Origin: Astropecten irregularis
Lineage: Eukaryota > Echinodermata > Asteroidea > Paxillosida > Astropectinidae
Reading direction: 5' to 3'
Assembly: GCA_963971285.1 (NCBI GenBank)
Contig: OZ020250.1
Span: 8,354,499 to 8,418,498, forward strand
DNA length: 64,000 nt
The notes beneath the pieces are model-generated. The model did not search any database. It worked only from the letters and a program-made list of their open reading frames with translations, and had not been told where the DNA came from. The translations under genes and the position numbers were made by a program. Positions 21,757 through 33,870 of the stretch are shown here, one piece after another (position 1 is the first letter of the stretch; each line of letters begins with the position of its first letter).

Positions 21757-22832
21757 AGGTGTTCGGGTTCATGCCGAACACCTATTGTTATTGTTCGAGT
21801 TTTTTTTTTTTTTTTAGGTGTTCGGGTTCAAACCGAACACCTATTGTTATTGTTCGAGTTTTTTTTTTTTTTTTCTTTCTTCTTCCCAAACTTGTCAGCA
21901 CGACTTCTATATGACAGTTACAAGATATTGACTTGAAACTTGGTGGGAACTTCGGTCATGATGCCAAGTTGTATTTAGAAGATTGACGTCATGATGACGT
22001 CATCGGGTATCAAATTACGCGCGTTTTTAGGAAAAACTTTGGTGCTCTATAACCTGAGAACCACATGACCTACGATTTTGATATTGACATATGTTACTCA
22101 ACACGTGAATCTCAACAATTAATATATTCAGTGTTGTGTACAAATGACCTTCACTTCCGGTGTTACCGGAAGTTGAAGTTTGACTCAAAATAACTCGAAA
22201 ACGGAAGGATTTGGGCACATAAAACCTCTCTGGGTAAATGATAGAGTAGGTCTTAAGCTTTTAGAAAATATAAACGATGACGTCATACGGGCTGTATAGC
22301 ACCCTCTATGGTGGATTAAAGATATACAGTGATTACGTAATCCAAAAGTAAACAACGGATTTACGCCAAATTTGGTAAGTGTGAAGAATTAATGCACCTT
22401 GACATATGTGTGAAGTTTGAAATCTGTGACGTCATTCAACCGGAAGTTATGCGTTTTTAAAGGGAAAATGATGTAATTATTCAAATACTGTTTACTCTTT
22501 AAGTACATGACGTACATGAGTGAAAATTGCAAAATGTTTACATCGTACGCATTCAATAATTTCTGCAAATTTTCAGTTGTTTGTGATTAACTAACCGGAA
22601 GTTATCGTCCAGGTAAATATTACATATTTAAAGGTGACACCATTTTCTATGTATACGCTATTTGTCAGTGTATGAATATGGCAATCAGCATTATCAGTAT
22701 CACGCAATATATTTACGCAGTATTTCAATATGCCATTGATTACATACAATGCAACAAACATTCACATGACAGTTCCACTACGAAATGAAACCCCGAACAC
22801 CTAGTGGTTGTTCCCACAACCACAATGTCTAG
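21757..22832 (+). mobile_element. Family B Helentron-like element (B2) with doubled 5' end
   Basis: 5' hairpins AGGTGTTCGG...CCGAACACCT at 21757 and 21816, separated by tattgttattgttcga and a T tract; then the full family B body and a perfect 3' end (hairpin GTGGTTGTTCCCACAACCAC, CTAG 22829-22832). Preceded and followed by T. Confidence 0.8.
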
Positions 22833-23640
22833 TTTTTTTGTTTTTTTTTACTTTTTATTTTTTTCTTCCCAAATTTGTCTGCAGGACTTCTTGGTCACAG
22901 GTACAAGATATTGACATGAAACTTGGTGGGAACTTTGGTCATGATGTCAAGTTGTATTTAGAAGATTGACGTCATGATGACGTCATCGGGTGTCAAATTA
23001 CACGTGTTTTTAGGAAAAACTTTGGTACTTTATAATTTGAGAACCACATGACCTACGTCTTTGATATTGACATATGTTACTCACCACATGAATCTGAACA
23101 ATTAAAATATGCAGTGTTGTGTACAAATGACCTTCACTTCCGGTGTAACGGAAGTTGAAGTTTGACTCAAAATAACTCAAAAACGGAAGGATTTGGGCAC
23201 ATAAACCTATGGCTTAAAGATAGAAAATATAAACAATGACGTCATGCGGGCTATATAGCGCCCTCTACGGTTGACCAAAGATATACAGTGATTACGTATT
23301 CCGAAAGTAAACAATGGATTTCTGCAAAATGTTGTGGGTGTGAAGCACTAATGCACCTCGACATGTATGTGAAGTTTAGAATTTGTGACTTCATTCAACC
23401 GGAAGTTATGCGCTTTTAAAGGGAAAATGACGTAATTATTCAAATAATGTTCACTCAGTTACATGACGTACATCAGTGAAAATTGCAAAATATTTACATC
23501 GTATGCACATGACTTCTTTAAATGTTCAGTTACTTGTGATGAAAAACCATGATGTTATCGTCAAGACAATATTGCATATCTAAAAGTGACACCATTTCAA
23601 TTTTGAAATAGAATGGATTGTGAATGTGAATTTTAAATGC
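22833..23640 (+). mobile_element. Family B copy lacking both termini (B3)
   Basis: Begins in the T tract directly after B2 and follows the family B body (cttcccaaatttgtctgcagg; tgacgtcatgatgacgtcat; cttcacttccggtgtaac) until about 23640. Neither the 5' hairpin nor the 3' CTAG end is present. Confidence 0.65.
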
Positions 23641-23743
23641 AACCTCGGACATAATTTATGTACAATTTCATCAATTCAAAGTGATAACTTTATAATACAC
23701 ATTATACGTACTTTGAGTGACTTATACACCGATCCGACGGCGC

Positions 23744-23955
23744 GTACATGGAGGTAAAAAAACACCCGCCATTACTTGGTGTGCCCTCGCCCGTGTTTTG
23801 TCCGGTAACAAAAGAATTTACGCTCCGCCACACTCTATACATGTTGTTGCAGGGTGTACGTCCCATGATTAGGGGATGTACACGTACACTGCAGTTTCGA
23901 GTGCGGCAGAGCGGGGACACACCAGTAATGGCGGGTGTTTTTTACCTCCATGTAC
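23744..23955. mobile_element. Foldback/MITE with 40-bp inverted arms
   Basis: The arm gtacatggaggtaaaaaaac, then acccgccattac (23744-23783), is repeated inverted at 23917-23955. The loop of about 130 bp has no gene. The inner motif ccgccattactg...gtgtcccc resembles the sequence beside the DIRS-like element at 4696-4721. Confidence 0.65.
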
Positions 23956-24119
23956 TTCCGTAGTATATTCACACGCGTTTACCACCGGTTACCAGCGCAG
24001 GTCAGGTCATTGCACTTCACGAAAATAGAGGGCGCGCTGTATAGTAAACTGGCGACCGCTTTCAAGTTTCAATTACTTTTGAAATAGAAATAGGATCTTT
24101 CTATTTACTTGTGATTACA

Positions 24120-25090
24120 AGTCTATAGAGCTAGGATCATGATTCTTTCGACAAAATTAATGTTAATGTAAGTGATGGTTCTTCGTTGTAATGCAAAGTT
24201 GCAAACATAATGATTATATATTGCCCTTATTAAATTTCGTTGGGGTTCAAACAAATTAGCCTACATCGATATGATCACATTTAAAACATCTTTAAAACAT
24301 TGGTTATTCGGAAAAGCCTTATGTTCTGTTATCAACAGACATAATCTCTAGTTTCTTCTTCTTCTTCTTCCATTTTGATTCGTAGCTCCTAATTTAAAAG
24401 TGGTAAGAGCTATGATCATAATTCTTTTACCAAAAGTGAATGTTAGGCAAGGTCTTTTTTGTGACACATTGCTTGACCTCTGTGACCTCTGCTTCCGGTC
24501 AAACAGGAAGTAGCTCCTCATTTAAAAATGATAAGAGCTAGAATCATAATTCTTTCACCAAAAGTGAATGTAAGGCAATGTCTTTCTGAATGACACATTG
24601 GTTGACCCCTGTGACCTCTACTTCCGGTCAAACATGAAGTAGCGCCTCATTTAAAAGTGGTACAAGCTGTGATCATGATTCTTTCATCAAAAGTCAATGT
24701 TAGGCAAGGTCTTTCATTTGTGTTACATTGCTTGACCTCTGTGACCTCTACTTCAGGTCAAACAAAAAGTAGCTCCTCATTTAAAAGTTGTAAGAGCTAG
24801 GATCATGATTCTTTGACCAGATATCAATGTTAGGCACAGTCTCTCTCTGTGACACAATGCTTGATCGTTCTTACCTCTACTTCCGGTCAAACAGGAAGTA
24901 GCGTCTCATGTAAAAGTGGTAAGAGCTATGATCATGAATTTGTTTATCAACTGTCCATATAAGGGATCTCTTTCTTCGTATAGCAGTTTATATTAATTTT
25001 GTATATCAATTTATAATATTATAGGGTATATTTTATGATATTTAAAGGGAAAAGCCCTATGTGCTGTTCGCAACAGCCATAGATGTCTAG
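24120..25090 (+). mobile_element. Two family A elements in tandem, 5' ends missing (A5, A6)
   Basis: A5 is a 3' fragment ending in ttcggaaaagcc (24308), tctgttatcaacaga and CTAG (24348-24351). A6 starts immediately in a TTC tract and carries four to five minisatellite units of about 129 bp (24390-24950). It ends with ggaaaagccc, the GCTGTT/AACAGC hairpin and CTAG (25087-25090). Non-coding. Confidence 0.7.
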
Positions 25091-25926
25091 TTTCTTTGTT
25101 AACTTGTTTATTGTTAACAAGAACGGGTACCGTGTGAGAAATGATTAAAGATCCATCCTGGACATGCCTGAACTAAATCAACCCAGTGTCTCCACCGGTT
25201 CATTTTCTGTCTCCTACCTGCCAATCCATAACAGTATGTATACAGTACAACAAAGCCATGGCGTGCATGTATGTGGCCGTCTTGGTCAATTCGTTCCCTT
25301 GAAGGCGTTGCCATAGGCGACAACATTATGATGATGTTGGAGGACATGGAATGCGACTTTTGGGATGATTTTGCGAATACGAAATTAAATCAAGAAAATG
25401 AAATCACTCTAATAATACAACATGACGTAATCATTTCAACGATACGAAATTATTTAAATCACATGTTTTGTACTTGTTTCTCTTGTGGGCGGCAGATGTT
25501 GCACAAGTACCGTTTCTACCTCTTGGGGTTGTAAATTTGTGATCATTGAAGCCTCTTGGACTAATGATATTTTTTCCTAGGATTTAAATCTAAGTGAAAT
25601 GAAGTTTTGCAAGAAATTAAGTGCTTTCCACAAATAACGCATAACCGTGTTGAGGCCATACACCGCGACTGACGGTCGCTACCGTAGCTCGTCGTCGAGC
25701 TAGACGGCATTTGCATAGAAAATATGCACTGCCAAGTTAAACGCCAGCTGAGCTCGACTGCGTAGTACATACAGTACAGTCCTCAAAATCTTTCCCGAAA
25801 AGTTTACAAAATATACAACATGAATAATTCATGATGTGATCTGAAACTCGCTCGCTGATTGGCTCCCTTGGAAATGCAAGAAAGGTTCGACAAAAAGTAA
25901 AGAAAAGGTTCAACCTCGCTTTACAA
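25091..25926. other. Non-coding stretch
   Basis: Short frames at 25114-25770 show no recognised domain. No repeat termini were seen. Confidence 0.4.
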
Positions 25927-26040
25927 AATTATATGCAAGACCTTCATGACAGTCCAAAGTCTCCCCCATATCCGCCGCGCGGGGCACCCTATGGGCCGCA
26001 GGAAAGCAACAACGAAGGTCTTGGTACCAAGACTAGTTGT
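25927..26040. repeat. Foldback repeat, second copy
   Basis: Inverted counterpart of 13757-13865: aagaccttcatgac...cccatatccgccgcg...ccctatgggccgc...acgaaggtcttgg. The arms tgcaagaccttc and gaaggtcttgg are retained. Confidence 0.55.
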
Positions 26041-26423
26041 TTGGCTGTGCCCTTTACTGAAATGGACAGGGATAGGAGTGCCTGCAGTAATCCGCCCGAT
26101 TCTAAATTGCAAAAGCTTGGTTATATCATGTATTTGCGCATGCTGCAAGACCGTGACGTCACTATGAAGTCATCATGACGTCATCGAAGTCTAAATTTGT
26201 GATTCCTATTTAAAGATAAGTAATTTGTTGATTTTTTTTCCACGGTTATTTCTAAGAATTTACTAAAAATCATTTGTCGGAGAATGTTACATTGGAGTAA
26301 CTGATAGAATTACTACGTGAAACATTAAAAAGTGACTGTTAAAATACATCTTAAAGGCCTTAGATCTTAAACAGAAAGAGTAAACTCCCGCTTTGTGTGA
26401 CGTCTCGTGACCATGGCTTGAGA

Positions 26424-26652
26424 TTTCGAAACGAAGGCTTAGGCTCAGGCTCCAGCTCTGGCATCCATAGGCCTATGCTGAAAATAACGATTGTGGTTTT
26501 TCACCGAAGCTGAAGCTCTGTTTTCCTTTTCAAACCAGAGAATCTACTTCTGAACCGCAGCCAAAAGCCTCTATTTTGATACCCGTTATTTCAGAATGGA
26601 TTCATGAAATGGAGCCGGAGCCTGAAACGGAGCCTGAGCCTTCGTTTCGAAA
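26424..26652. mobile_element. Foldback element with tttcgaaacgaaggct arms
   Basis: The left arm tttcgaaacgaaggcttagg (26424) is matched inverted by gagccttcgtttcgaaa near 26636-26652, and gctcc/ggagc blocks pair further in. About 229 bp, no coding sequence. Confidence 0.6.
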
Positions 26653-26739
26653 AGGCCCTATGATACGCGTAGATCGATATCGGGGTCGATAGAAGCACAG
26701 CAATAGCGCCACCAAGTATTTTAACTTGACGTCATAAAA

Positions 26740-27334
26740 TGGCTGAACTTTGTTTGCAGCATATCTCGAGAACGACAAATGCTATGGTAATGATTCTTTT
26801 TGCAAAACTTTATTAGATCCTGAAGATGGGCATGCGACTGTAAAAATAAGTGTGATGTCAAAATGACGTCATAAAAAGCTAAATTTTATTTCATATCGTA
26901 AAGAATCGTCATGAAACTTAGTAGGTGTTAAGTCTATGCTACCCCAAGAATGTTTTAGTGATGACGTTATTAACTCATTTGAATAACATTTAATTAGTAA
27001 ATTTTGTTTGCAGCATATCTCGAGAACGACAAATGCTATTGCAATGATTCTTGTTGTCAAAGCTTGGTTACATCCTGTAGTTGTACATACTGCTATGAAA
27101 ATGAACATGACGTTATCATGACGTCATCAAAAGCTGATTTTTGTTTGCAGCATATCTTGTGAACAACAAATGCTATGGAGATAATTCTTTTTGCAAAAGC
27201 TTTCTTAGATCCTCTAGATAGCATGCTGTTTTCAAAATGAGCGTGACGTCATCATGACGTCTTCCGAGCTTATAAAGCTGATCAAATAAAGTTGGAACAG
27301 CTCCGTGTTAGTTCACGAACACTGAAATGTCTAG
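26740..27334 (+). mobile_element. Family C Helentron-like element (C2)
   Basis: Three or four units of about 130 bp (cagcatatctcgagaacgac...catgacgtcatc). It ends in ttggaacagctcc, a GTGTT...AACAC hairpin, gaaatgt and CTAG (27331-27334) followed by TT. The 3' architecture matches families A and B with a different hairpin sequence. No 5' hairpin was recognised. Confidence 0.65.
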
Positions 27335-27949
27335 TTATTATTATCCTTTATCGGCGTCCTTCCATTGCTTAAGTGTAGGAAGTTTGTTTATTCCTAATCG
27401 TTTCTAATCTTCTTCTTATCAGCTTATCTGAAAAGGCTGAATTTGATAAAATTCTTAATTACTGAGCCATTTAATTAGCCAATTTTGTGACCAGCATATC
27501 TCGAGAACGAAAAATGCTACGGAAATGATTCTTTTGTAAAAGCTTTGTATTATCATGTAGTTGTGCATGCTGTCACGGAATTTATCATGACGTCATCATG
27601 ACGTCATCAAAAAGACCTTTTTTTTATTGTTAGCAGCATATCTTGAGAACGGTATAGTGCTACGGTACCAGGTTCTTTTTTAAAAAGCCTTGTTACATCC
27701 TGTAGATATGCATGCTGCTATAAAAATTACCTCTGACGTCATCATGGCGTCATTAAAAATGCTGTTTTGTATAGTAATCAGTGTCTGATTGTCACTGAAA
27801 ATCTGGAAGGTGAGATGTTTGTGATACTCCAAGACTTAGCTGTTTCTCGGTGATGCATCAGTTTGATTGAACCTTAAGGAAAAAACTTCAAACTTATAAA
27901 ATAAGGTCGGAACAGCTATGTGTTCGTCCAAGAACACTTTCATGTCTAG
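27335..27949 (+). mobile_element. Family C Helentron-like element (C3)
   Basis: Two family C units (27493 and 27646 catatct starts) with paired CRE-like sites at 27590, then gtcggaacagct, the hairpin GTGTTC...GAACAC, tttcatgt and CTAG (27946-27949). It lies head to tail with C2. Confidence 0.65.
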
Positions 27950-28847
27950 TTTTTGGTATGTGTTTATTTGGGCCTGATTGGAACTTTGCAAAAAGTTTCA
28001 AGTAATTCACATAAGGATCTGTGGTTAATTTAAGACGCTTAAATTTACATGTAAGCCTATGGGTAGAGGTCATATTTGGGGACGTCTGGCAGGCCTTTTG
28101 CAGCAAAAAATGTGTCTGGCATGGGCCATTCCATACTCTGTGTGTTGTACCTGTTCATTTGAAATTGGAAAGTGGTACCTCGTTCGTTTGATCAATGTAA
28201 ATTTTGGGGTATTTAAGAGGCCCCCATAGGGAGCAAATGCAGCAGGGGGATCCCGGCAGACATCTCCACATGTATATCTATGTATGATACATTGGACCAT
28301 AAATGCTCATGTGTTCAGATATTGGTACCTCTTCGTTTGACCAAAATGCTCTGGGCTGCCGGTCTGTTTTGTATTGGTCATGCATGCCGGAAGGATTTAT
28401 GTCTATTTTAATCAAGATATTATGTATTTTGCCAGCTGTTCATGAACAATTTATGCTTGGTTAAATAGAATTATCTTTGTATAAGGAGGGTATGAAAGAC
28501 TCATTCAAGCTAAAATGCATAATTTATATTTGCTTTGTTGTCAAGTATTCCATCATTGCCATGGACGGATTGCAAAATGATTCATTTATATAGATTTATG
28601 TCCTCTTTTATAGGAATAATCAATTATTTTGCACATTATGCCTAATGATCTCGGTTTGTTTAGTTTTTTATGTTCACCTTTTATGTGGTTGTTGTTTTGT
28701 TATTCGTGATCAGATATTTCATAGCTGCAGCTGGAAATGAAATAATTGGTTACTGACACGTCCCAAATGAGCGCGCCAGGCCGCCCCAAGCGATGTGTAG
28801 GCGTGGAGAGGGTGTGTCCCCATCCCACGGTAGGAGGCTTAATCTTT
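27950..28847. other. Non-coding stretch
   Basis: No supported gene or element. Short minus-strand frames around 27894-28300 have no recognised domain. Confidence 0.45.
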
Positions 28848-28851
28848 TTAA

Positions 28852-29212
28852 AGGTAGTATCATACTTTGGTTTTTGTCAAATAAATACAGATTCGTGGGC
28901 AAAAAATATCACTCAAGGAAGATACAGTAAAGGTAATCTGTGATTTCAGTCCCATACATGACCTACTTTCTTGAGAAAACAGCGAAAAACGGTCACAGTA
29001 TTTCTGAAGTGTTTTCTCTTTTATTTTTGATCTTTTAAAAGATCCAAAAAAAATTCGGTCGTTGTTTGACTAATTCCTGGATAAATACACCATTTCAGGC
29101 GGAAAAAAATGGAACGGTATGTTTCTACCACCACCATCTTCATACCCTGTAAGTTATACGTAAATCTGTGAAAATTTCTGTTTTGGTTTCTTACCGAAGT
29201 ATGATACTACCT
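28852..29212. mobile_element. TTAA MITE family E, complete copy (E2)
   Basis: 361 bp between TTAA duplications (28848-28851 and 29213-29216). The termini AGGTAGTATCATACTTTGG and, inverted, GAAGTATGATACTACCT form a terminal inverted repeat of about 20 bp. TTAA target duplication is characteristic of piggyBac-type transposition. Non-coding. Confidence 0.85.
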
Positions 29213-29589
29213 TTAAGCAGAAAATTGTGCCATCTGTTACATACTTAAAGGGTGGCCGCAATGGGTGTTTGTGCTTATAAATTGATGGAATAAAGTCTTT
29301 AAAGGTTTACTGTAACCAACATTGGGAAAGGGGTGAAAGTACTTTACAATTATTGCTCAATACATATTTAATGACAATGTAAATTTATATTGGAGTGGAC
29401 ACAAAATGATAATGGGTGCAGCTTACTTCGAGAAAAAAATACCAGATGCGGGGGAAAACCAAAAAAAAACTTAAATCAAATTTGATATATTTTAAAAAAG
29501 TTAATAAAATTATTTCGTTAAATTTTTTTTATTAAATATCACTGCAGCCATCCTTTAAGTGACTATTTAACAATTCCTCCATGTATTAA

Positions 29590-29960
29590 AATACAGAAAC
29601 GTAGAAATCTTCGCAGATTTACCTATGACTTTCATACACTGGGTCTAAAGATGGTGATGGTAGAAACATATCGTACCGTGAGCATTTGTTCGGCCTGAAA
29701 TGCTGTATTTATCCAGAAAGAAAAGAGTAAAACCAATGACCCAAAACAGTTTCGATCTTTCAAATATCAAAAATAGTGGTGAAAAGATTTTGTTATACCG
29801 ATCAAACGATCAAAAATAAAAGAGAAAAGACTTAAGAACAGTGGCTGTTTTTCACTGTTTTCTCAAAAAGTGGGCACAGATGACTGTTACTGTATCGTCC
29901 TTGATTTTGTTTGCCCCTGAATCTGCATTTTAAACATTAACCAAAGTATGATTACCTATA
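29590..29960. mobile_element. TTAA MITE family E, degenerate copy (E3)
   Basis: Contains family E blocks (gcagatttacc; gatggtagaaacat; gtatttatccagaaa; aaaataaaagagaaaag) and a decayed end, accaaagtatgattacct. The left terminus is eroded. The AT-rich interval 29217-29589 shows nothing else. Confidence 0.6.
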
Positions 29961-30152
29961 ACTGATGCATTGAAACAAGGTCCCAAAATAGTACAGTGCA
30001 TAATGACGGCTAGCTAACTGTATACACGGTAAGCTGGAATTGCGGTCATAGTTTCCATATTACTGATCAGAATTTATCTCGGTAACACGGAATGTTTTCA
30101 TGGTAGCCTGGAATTCAACGATAGAATATATAGAAAACTTTGAATTGAATGT

Positions 30153-30491
30153 TCAAGGTAATATCTTTAGAAGAAATACAGATTCATGGGCAAAAATATC
30201 AAGGAAAATACAGTCATCTGTGAAAATGTCAGTTCCATACGGTGCCTATACTTTTTTAGAAAACAGTGCAAAACGGCCACAGTATTTTTTAAGTCTTAAC
30301 ACTTTTATTTATTTTTTTTAAAGATCAAAAATAAATTTGGTCACTGGTTTTACTCTTTTCTGGTTAAATATAGCATTTCAGGCAGAAAATGTTCAACGGT
30401 ATGTCTTTACCATCACCATCTTTATACCGTGTAAGTTGTAGGTAAATCTGTGAAGATTTCTGTTTCGGTATGCTACCAATGTATGATACTA
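30153..30491. mobile_element. TTAA MITE family E, degenerate copy (E4)
   Basis: Starts aaggtaatatcttta and ends caatgtatgatactac, with the usual internal blocks. The TTAA duplications are not intact. Confidence 0.6.
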
Positions 30492-30644
30492 CATGTACTT
30501 ATAATGCATCAGCTCAGTAACACGGAATTATACTTATTTCTCAACGAGTTGCACTGTTGATTTCGGAGGGTAAATTTCTTGTTGGAAGATGTTTGAAATT
30601 GAGTCTGGGAGGTTAGAGGTACAGTACAGGATTTGTAACATACT

Positions 30645-30800
30645 AAAACAGAAATGTTCACAGATTTACGTAAAACTTTCAGGATATAAAGATGGTGTTG
30701 GTAGAAACAAACCGTGAAAATATTTCCACCTGAAATGGTGTTTTAACAAGGACTGAAAACAGTTTTGATCTCGGGGTAAGATCAAAACCATTCTTTATGT
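30645..30800. mobile_element. TTAA MITE family E, fragment (E5)
   Basis: The fragment aaacagaaatgttcacagat...gtagaaacaaaccg matches one half of family E. No termini. The interval 30800-31320 has no supported feature. Confidence 0.5.
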
Positions 30801-31327
30801 TTTATAAGAAACAATGAGTAGGGTTTTCGCTATATTCTCGTGACTAAGATGTCCAATTGAGCTCAAAGGTTTATTAGTTCGTGTACATGCTGGATTAGAC
30901 AAAAAATGTGAGCGTTGTTCTGTGACATTTGCCAATCATGTATTATACCTTTATCTAAAAGATTAGCTGGCCACCAAACTGAGGTCGAGAGTGGCATAAA
31001 ATCACCGCGGTGTGGTAAGATATTAGCGACTATTCAAAGATCGCGAAGAGGATATTTCTGGAGAAGTATTTTCAGGCTGAAGACCAATAAATGAGAATTG
31101 ACCAGTTTGCGGAGCTCATTGATATTGTGTCTACATGATGTATAGTGTATACCCTTAGAGTTTTGACTTTTAACTGTGAGATGTTTTGATGAAATTAGGG
31201 CTGTCTCTAAAGTCTAATGTCACTTTATACGTTAGTCATGTAAGTGACGGGGTATTTGTGGGAGTTCTATGGGTACAAGTAGTTTTCTTTGCATTGTCTT
31301 TCACCTACAACTCATTGGAAGTATTAA

Positions 31328-31647
31328 AGGTAATATCATACTTTGGTTTTTATCAAAGCAATACAGTCATCTGTGAACATTTCATAGTCCCGTACGGTGC
31401 CCACTTTTTGAGAAAACAGTGAAAACAGTCACAGTATTTCTTAAGTCTTTTCTATTTTAATTTTGATCTTTTAAAAGATCAAAAAGATTTCCGGTCGTTG
31501 TTTTACTAATTTCTGGATAAATACACCATTTCGCGCGAAAACATTTTAACAATAGGTTTTTACTAGCATCATCTTCATACCCTGAAAGTTAAACGTAAAT
31601 CTGTGAATATTCCTGGTTTGGTCTCTTACCAAAGTATGATACTACCT
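31328..31647. mobile_element. TTAA MITE family E, complete copy (E6)
   Basis: Flanked by TTAA at 31324-31327 and 31648-31651. Termini AGGTAATATCATACTTTGG and ccaaagtatgatactacct. About 320 bp, non-coding. Confidence 0.8.
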
Positions 31648-31932
31648 TTAAACGTATGACCAAATTGAAAAGAAAACGAACATTTAGGACACTTTATTTT
31701 GCTGTGTTGCTTGATTACCTCGGTTTTGTATTGCCCATTTTGCCTGGTTGCCTATGGGAAAGTACTTACTGGTCTTCATCCTTTATGGTGTTAATTGTAT
31801 CAAATGCTGTAAGGTCCGAGATGTCTGTCTGTAACAATGAAAACAATTGGACTGCGCAGCGGAAGAGATAAGAAAGGGTGACAAAAGAAGGACAAAACCC
31901 ACAATGTCACATGAACCACGTAGTTAGTTTAA

Positions 31933-32285
31933 AGGTAATATCATACTTTGGTTTTTGTCCAAGAAATACATATTCATGGACGAAAATATCAAGGAAGATA
32001 CAGTAAGACTAATCTGTAAACATTTCAGTCCCATACGGTTCCCACGTTTTGAGAAAAGAGTGAAAATTGCCACAATATTTCTTAAGACTTTTCTGTTTGT
32101 TTTATTTTTTATCTTTTAAAGGATCAAAAAGATTTCCGGTCGTTGTTTTACTAATTTCTGGATAAATACACCATTTCAGGCTGAGATATTGTAACGGAAT
32201 GTTCCTACAAGAACCATCTTCATACCCTGTAAGTAATACGTAAATCTATGAATATTTCTGTTTTGGTTTCTTACCAGTACTACCT
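31933..32285. mobile_element. TTAA MITE family E, complete copy (E7)
   Basis: Flanked by TTAA at 31929-31932 and 32286-32289. The left end is aggtaatatcatactttgg; the right inverted end has a small deletion (accagtactacct). Non-coding. Confidence 0.75.
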
Positions 32286-32289
32286 TTAA

Positions 32290-33100
32290 GTAAGTTCATT
32301 GTTATTGTATAATGGCTGTCCACATGCTTTTTAACTGAACTCGTCACCGTTATTTTATGCAGTGATTAATGAGTTGTATACGGTTTTCATGCAATTTAAT
32401 ACCGGGAAAGCTACTCACATTGCCAATAATTACTTGGTTTTCTCTCATTCCTAATCTTTTCTTGGGTTGTAATGGGACAACATCTGCAATTGAAAAGATA
32501 TACAAAACCACAGGTCACGTAGAGTCTACCAAAGTTACAGTTACTAAAAACCTACATAATCAAACTCGTCCAAAAGGCCACGTACATGTATTCCATGTGC
32601 ATCAATGTATGCATCAGCATACATCATACAATCTAAATTGAGATGTACCTTACTACATGATTGTACTCTGCAAAGGGGCAGCCACTGGTCGGAAATAATA
32701 GGTTAGCAATATGGGGGATGGCTGGAATTAATTCTGCCCTGCATTTGTTCAGGTGGTCAGTTTGGATGGGATCAAGCTCACATGTTGTACATTTGGATGC
32801 ACAGATGGTAGATTCATCAACTTTTGTCTGTGTGACAAATCAAAAAAGTTTACCGTTTTTTAATTTCTCTGACTCATCTCAGTCATGTAATTAATAGTCA
32901 CACAAACAGTTGTACAAAAATAACCGGGGAAATGGTTTGCCGGTTGTTCATTTTGCATTTTCTTGGACGTTAATGTGGAGAACAAAAAAAAAATATCAAC
33001 GGAAACATCGTTTTGAAATTGGCGAGCAATGCTGAAGACATTGTAGTCTAGTCCCCGTCCCACTCAAGCATGTAAATGTATTGAATAACGTTGGGGACCA
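32290..33100. other. Non-coding stretch
   Basis: No recognised gene or element. Short frames at 32369-32894 show no domain. Confidence 0.45.
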
Positions 33101-33582
33101 GGGCCCTGTTGCATAAAGATTACTTAAGTTGAATTCTTAAGTACTCTACTTAAGTTCAGTTTTGATCAATTCTTCTTATATCAAGAATCATCTTATCTTA
33201 TAACTCTACTTAGGATAAGAAGAGTTTATTAAATTTCAATATTCTTGAAAGAGGCTGGTCTGACCTTTGCTGCACAAACTATATGGCTGTCATTTGCATT
33301 GTGCATTGTTCACACATGCACTGAATGAGAACATTTCACACCAATTCTTTTTAAATAGACGGTACTACAATGTCCATAGAATACATGTCTGTGCCAGTTA
33401 TCCACCAAAGACCATCAGTTGACAGTATTCACATGGTTTAAGTTGGAAAGAAAGAGTTTTGTCCCAACACAAAAATTCAACTTTGCCGGTATGTGGTACT
33501 TTCTAAGCCCCTATACTGCTTTATGGCACAGCAGCATTTTACATTGCAGTGTATTGCAATGCAACTTTGCAAGGGCCAGTAT

Positions 33583-33848
33583 TGTGGCGTCCGTGCCGGT
33601 CGGCCGCCAGAGGGCACCAGCGCGGTTCCACGGTGGAGCCGCGCAGTGGAGCCCCTGGTGGCCGGCCGGGGAGGCCCGTTCTTCCGGGCGGCGCATGCGC
33701 AGTGGTATTGTCGTGGCCTCGTTGCTGAAGTGTTTGTGGTGTATGTTTTTGTGGAAATAAACAGCCTGAAGCAGCAGAAACGAGTAAACCTGTGTTGAGA
33801 GTCCTTTCGTGGAGTGCGTGTGAGGAACCTCAAGTGTTCGACGCTACA
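33583..33848 (+). repeat. 5' LTR of the GC-rich Gypsy element
   Basis: Starts TGTGGCGTCC and ends GACGCTACA (TG...CA with inverted ends). It includes an AATAAA signal at 33756-33761 and a CTCF-core-like sequence, ccgccagagggc, at 33604-33615. The pair at 47108-47373 is colinear with a constant offset of 13525. Confidence 0.9.
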
Positions 33849-33870
33849 TTGTTGGCAGCGGCGGCACGCA
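33849..33870 (+). promoter_or_regulatory. Candidate primer-binding site
   Basis: ttgttggcagcggcggcac directly follows the 5' LTR, the position of the tRNA primer site in Gypsy elements. The matching tRNA was not determined. Confidence 0.5.

Noticed and set aside
25114-25534. Short frames near 25.1-25.5 kb
   Set aside because: No domain, no splice signals, no similarity to other parts of the window.
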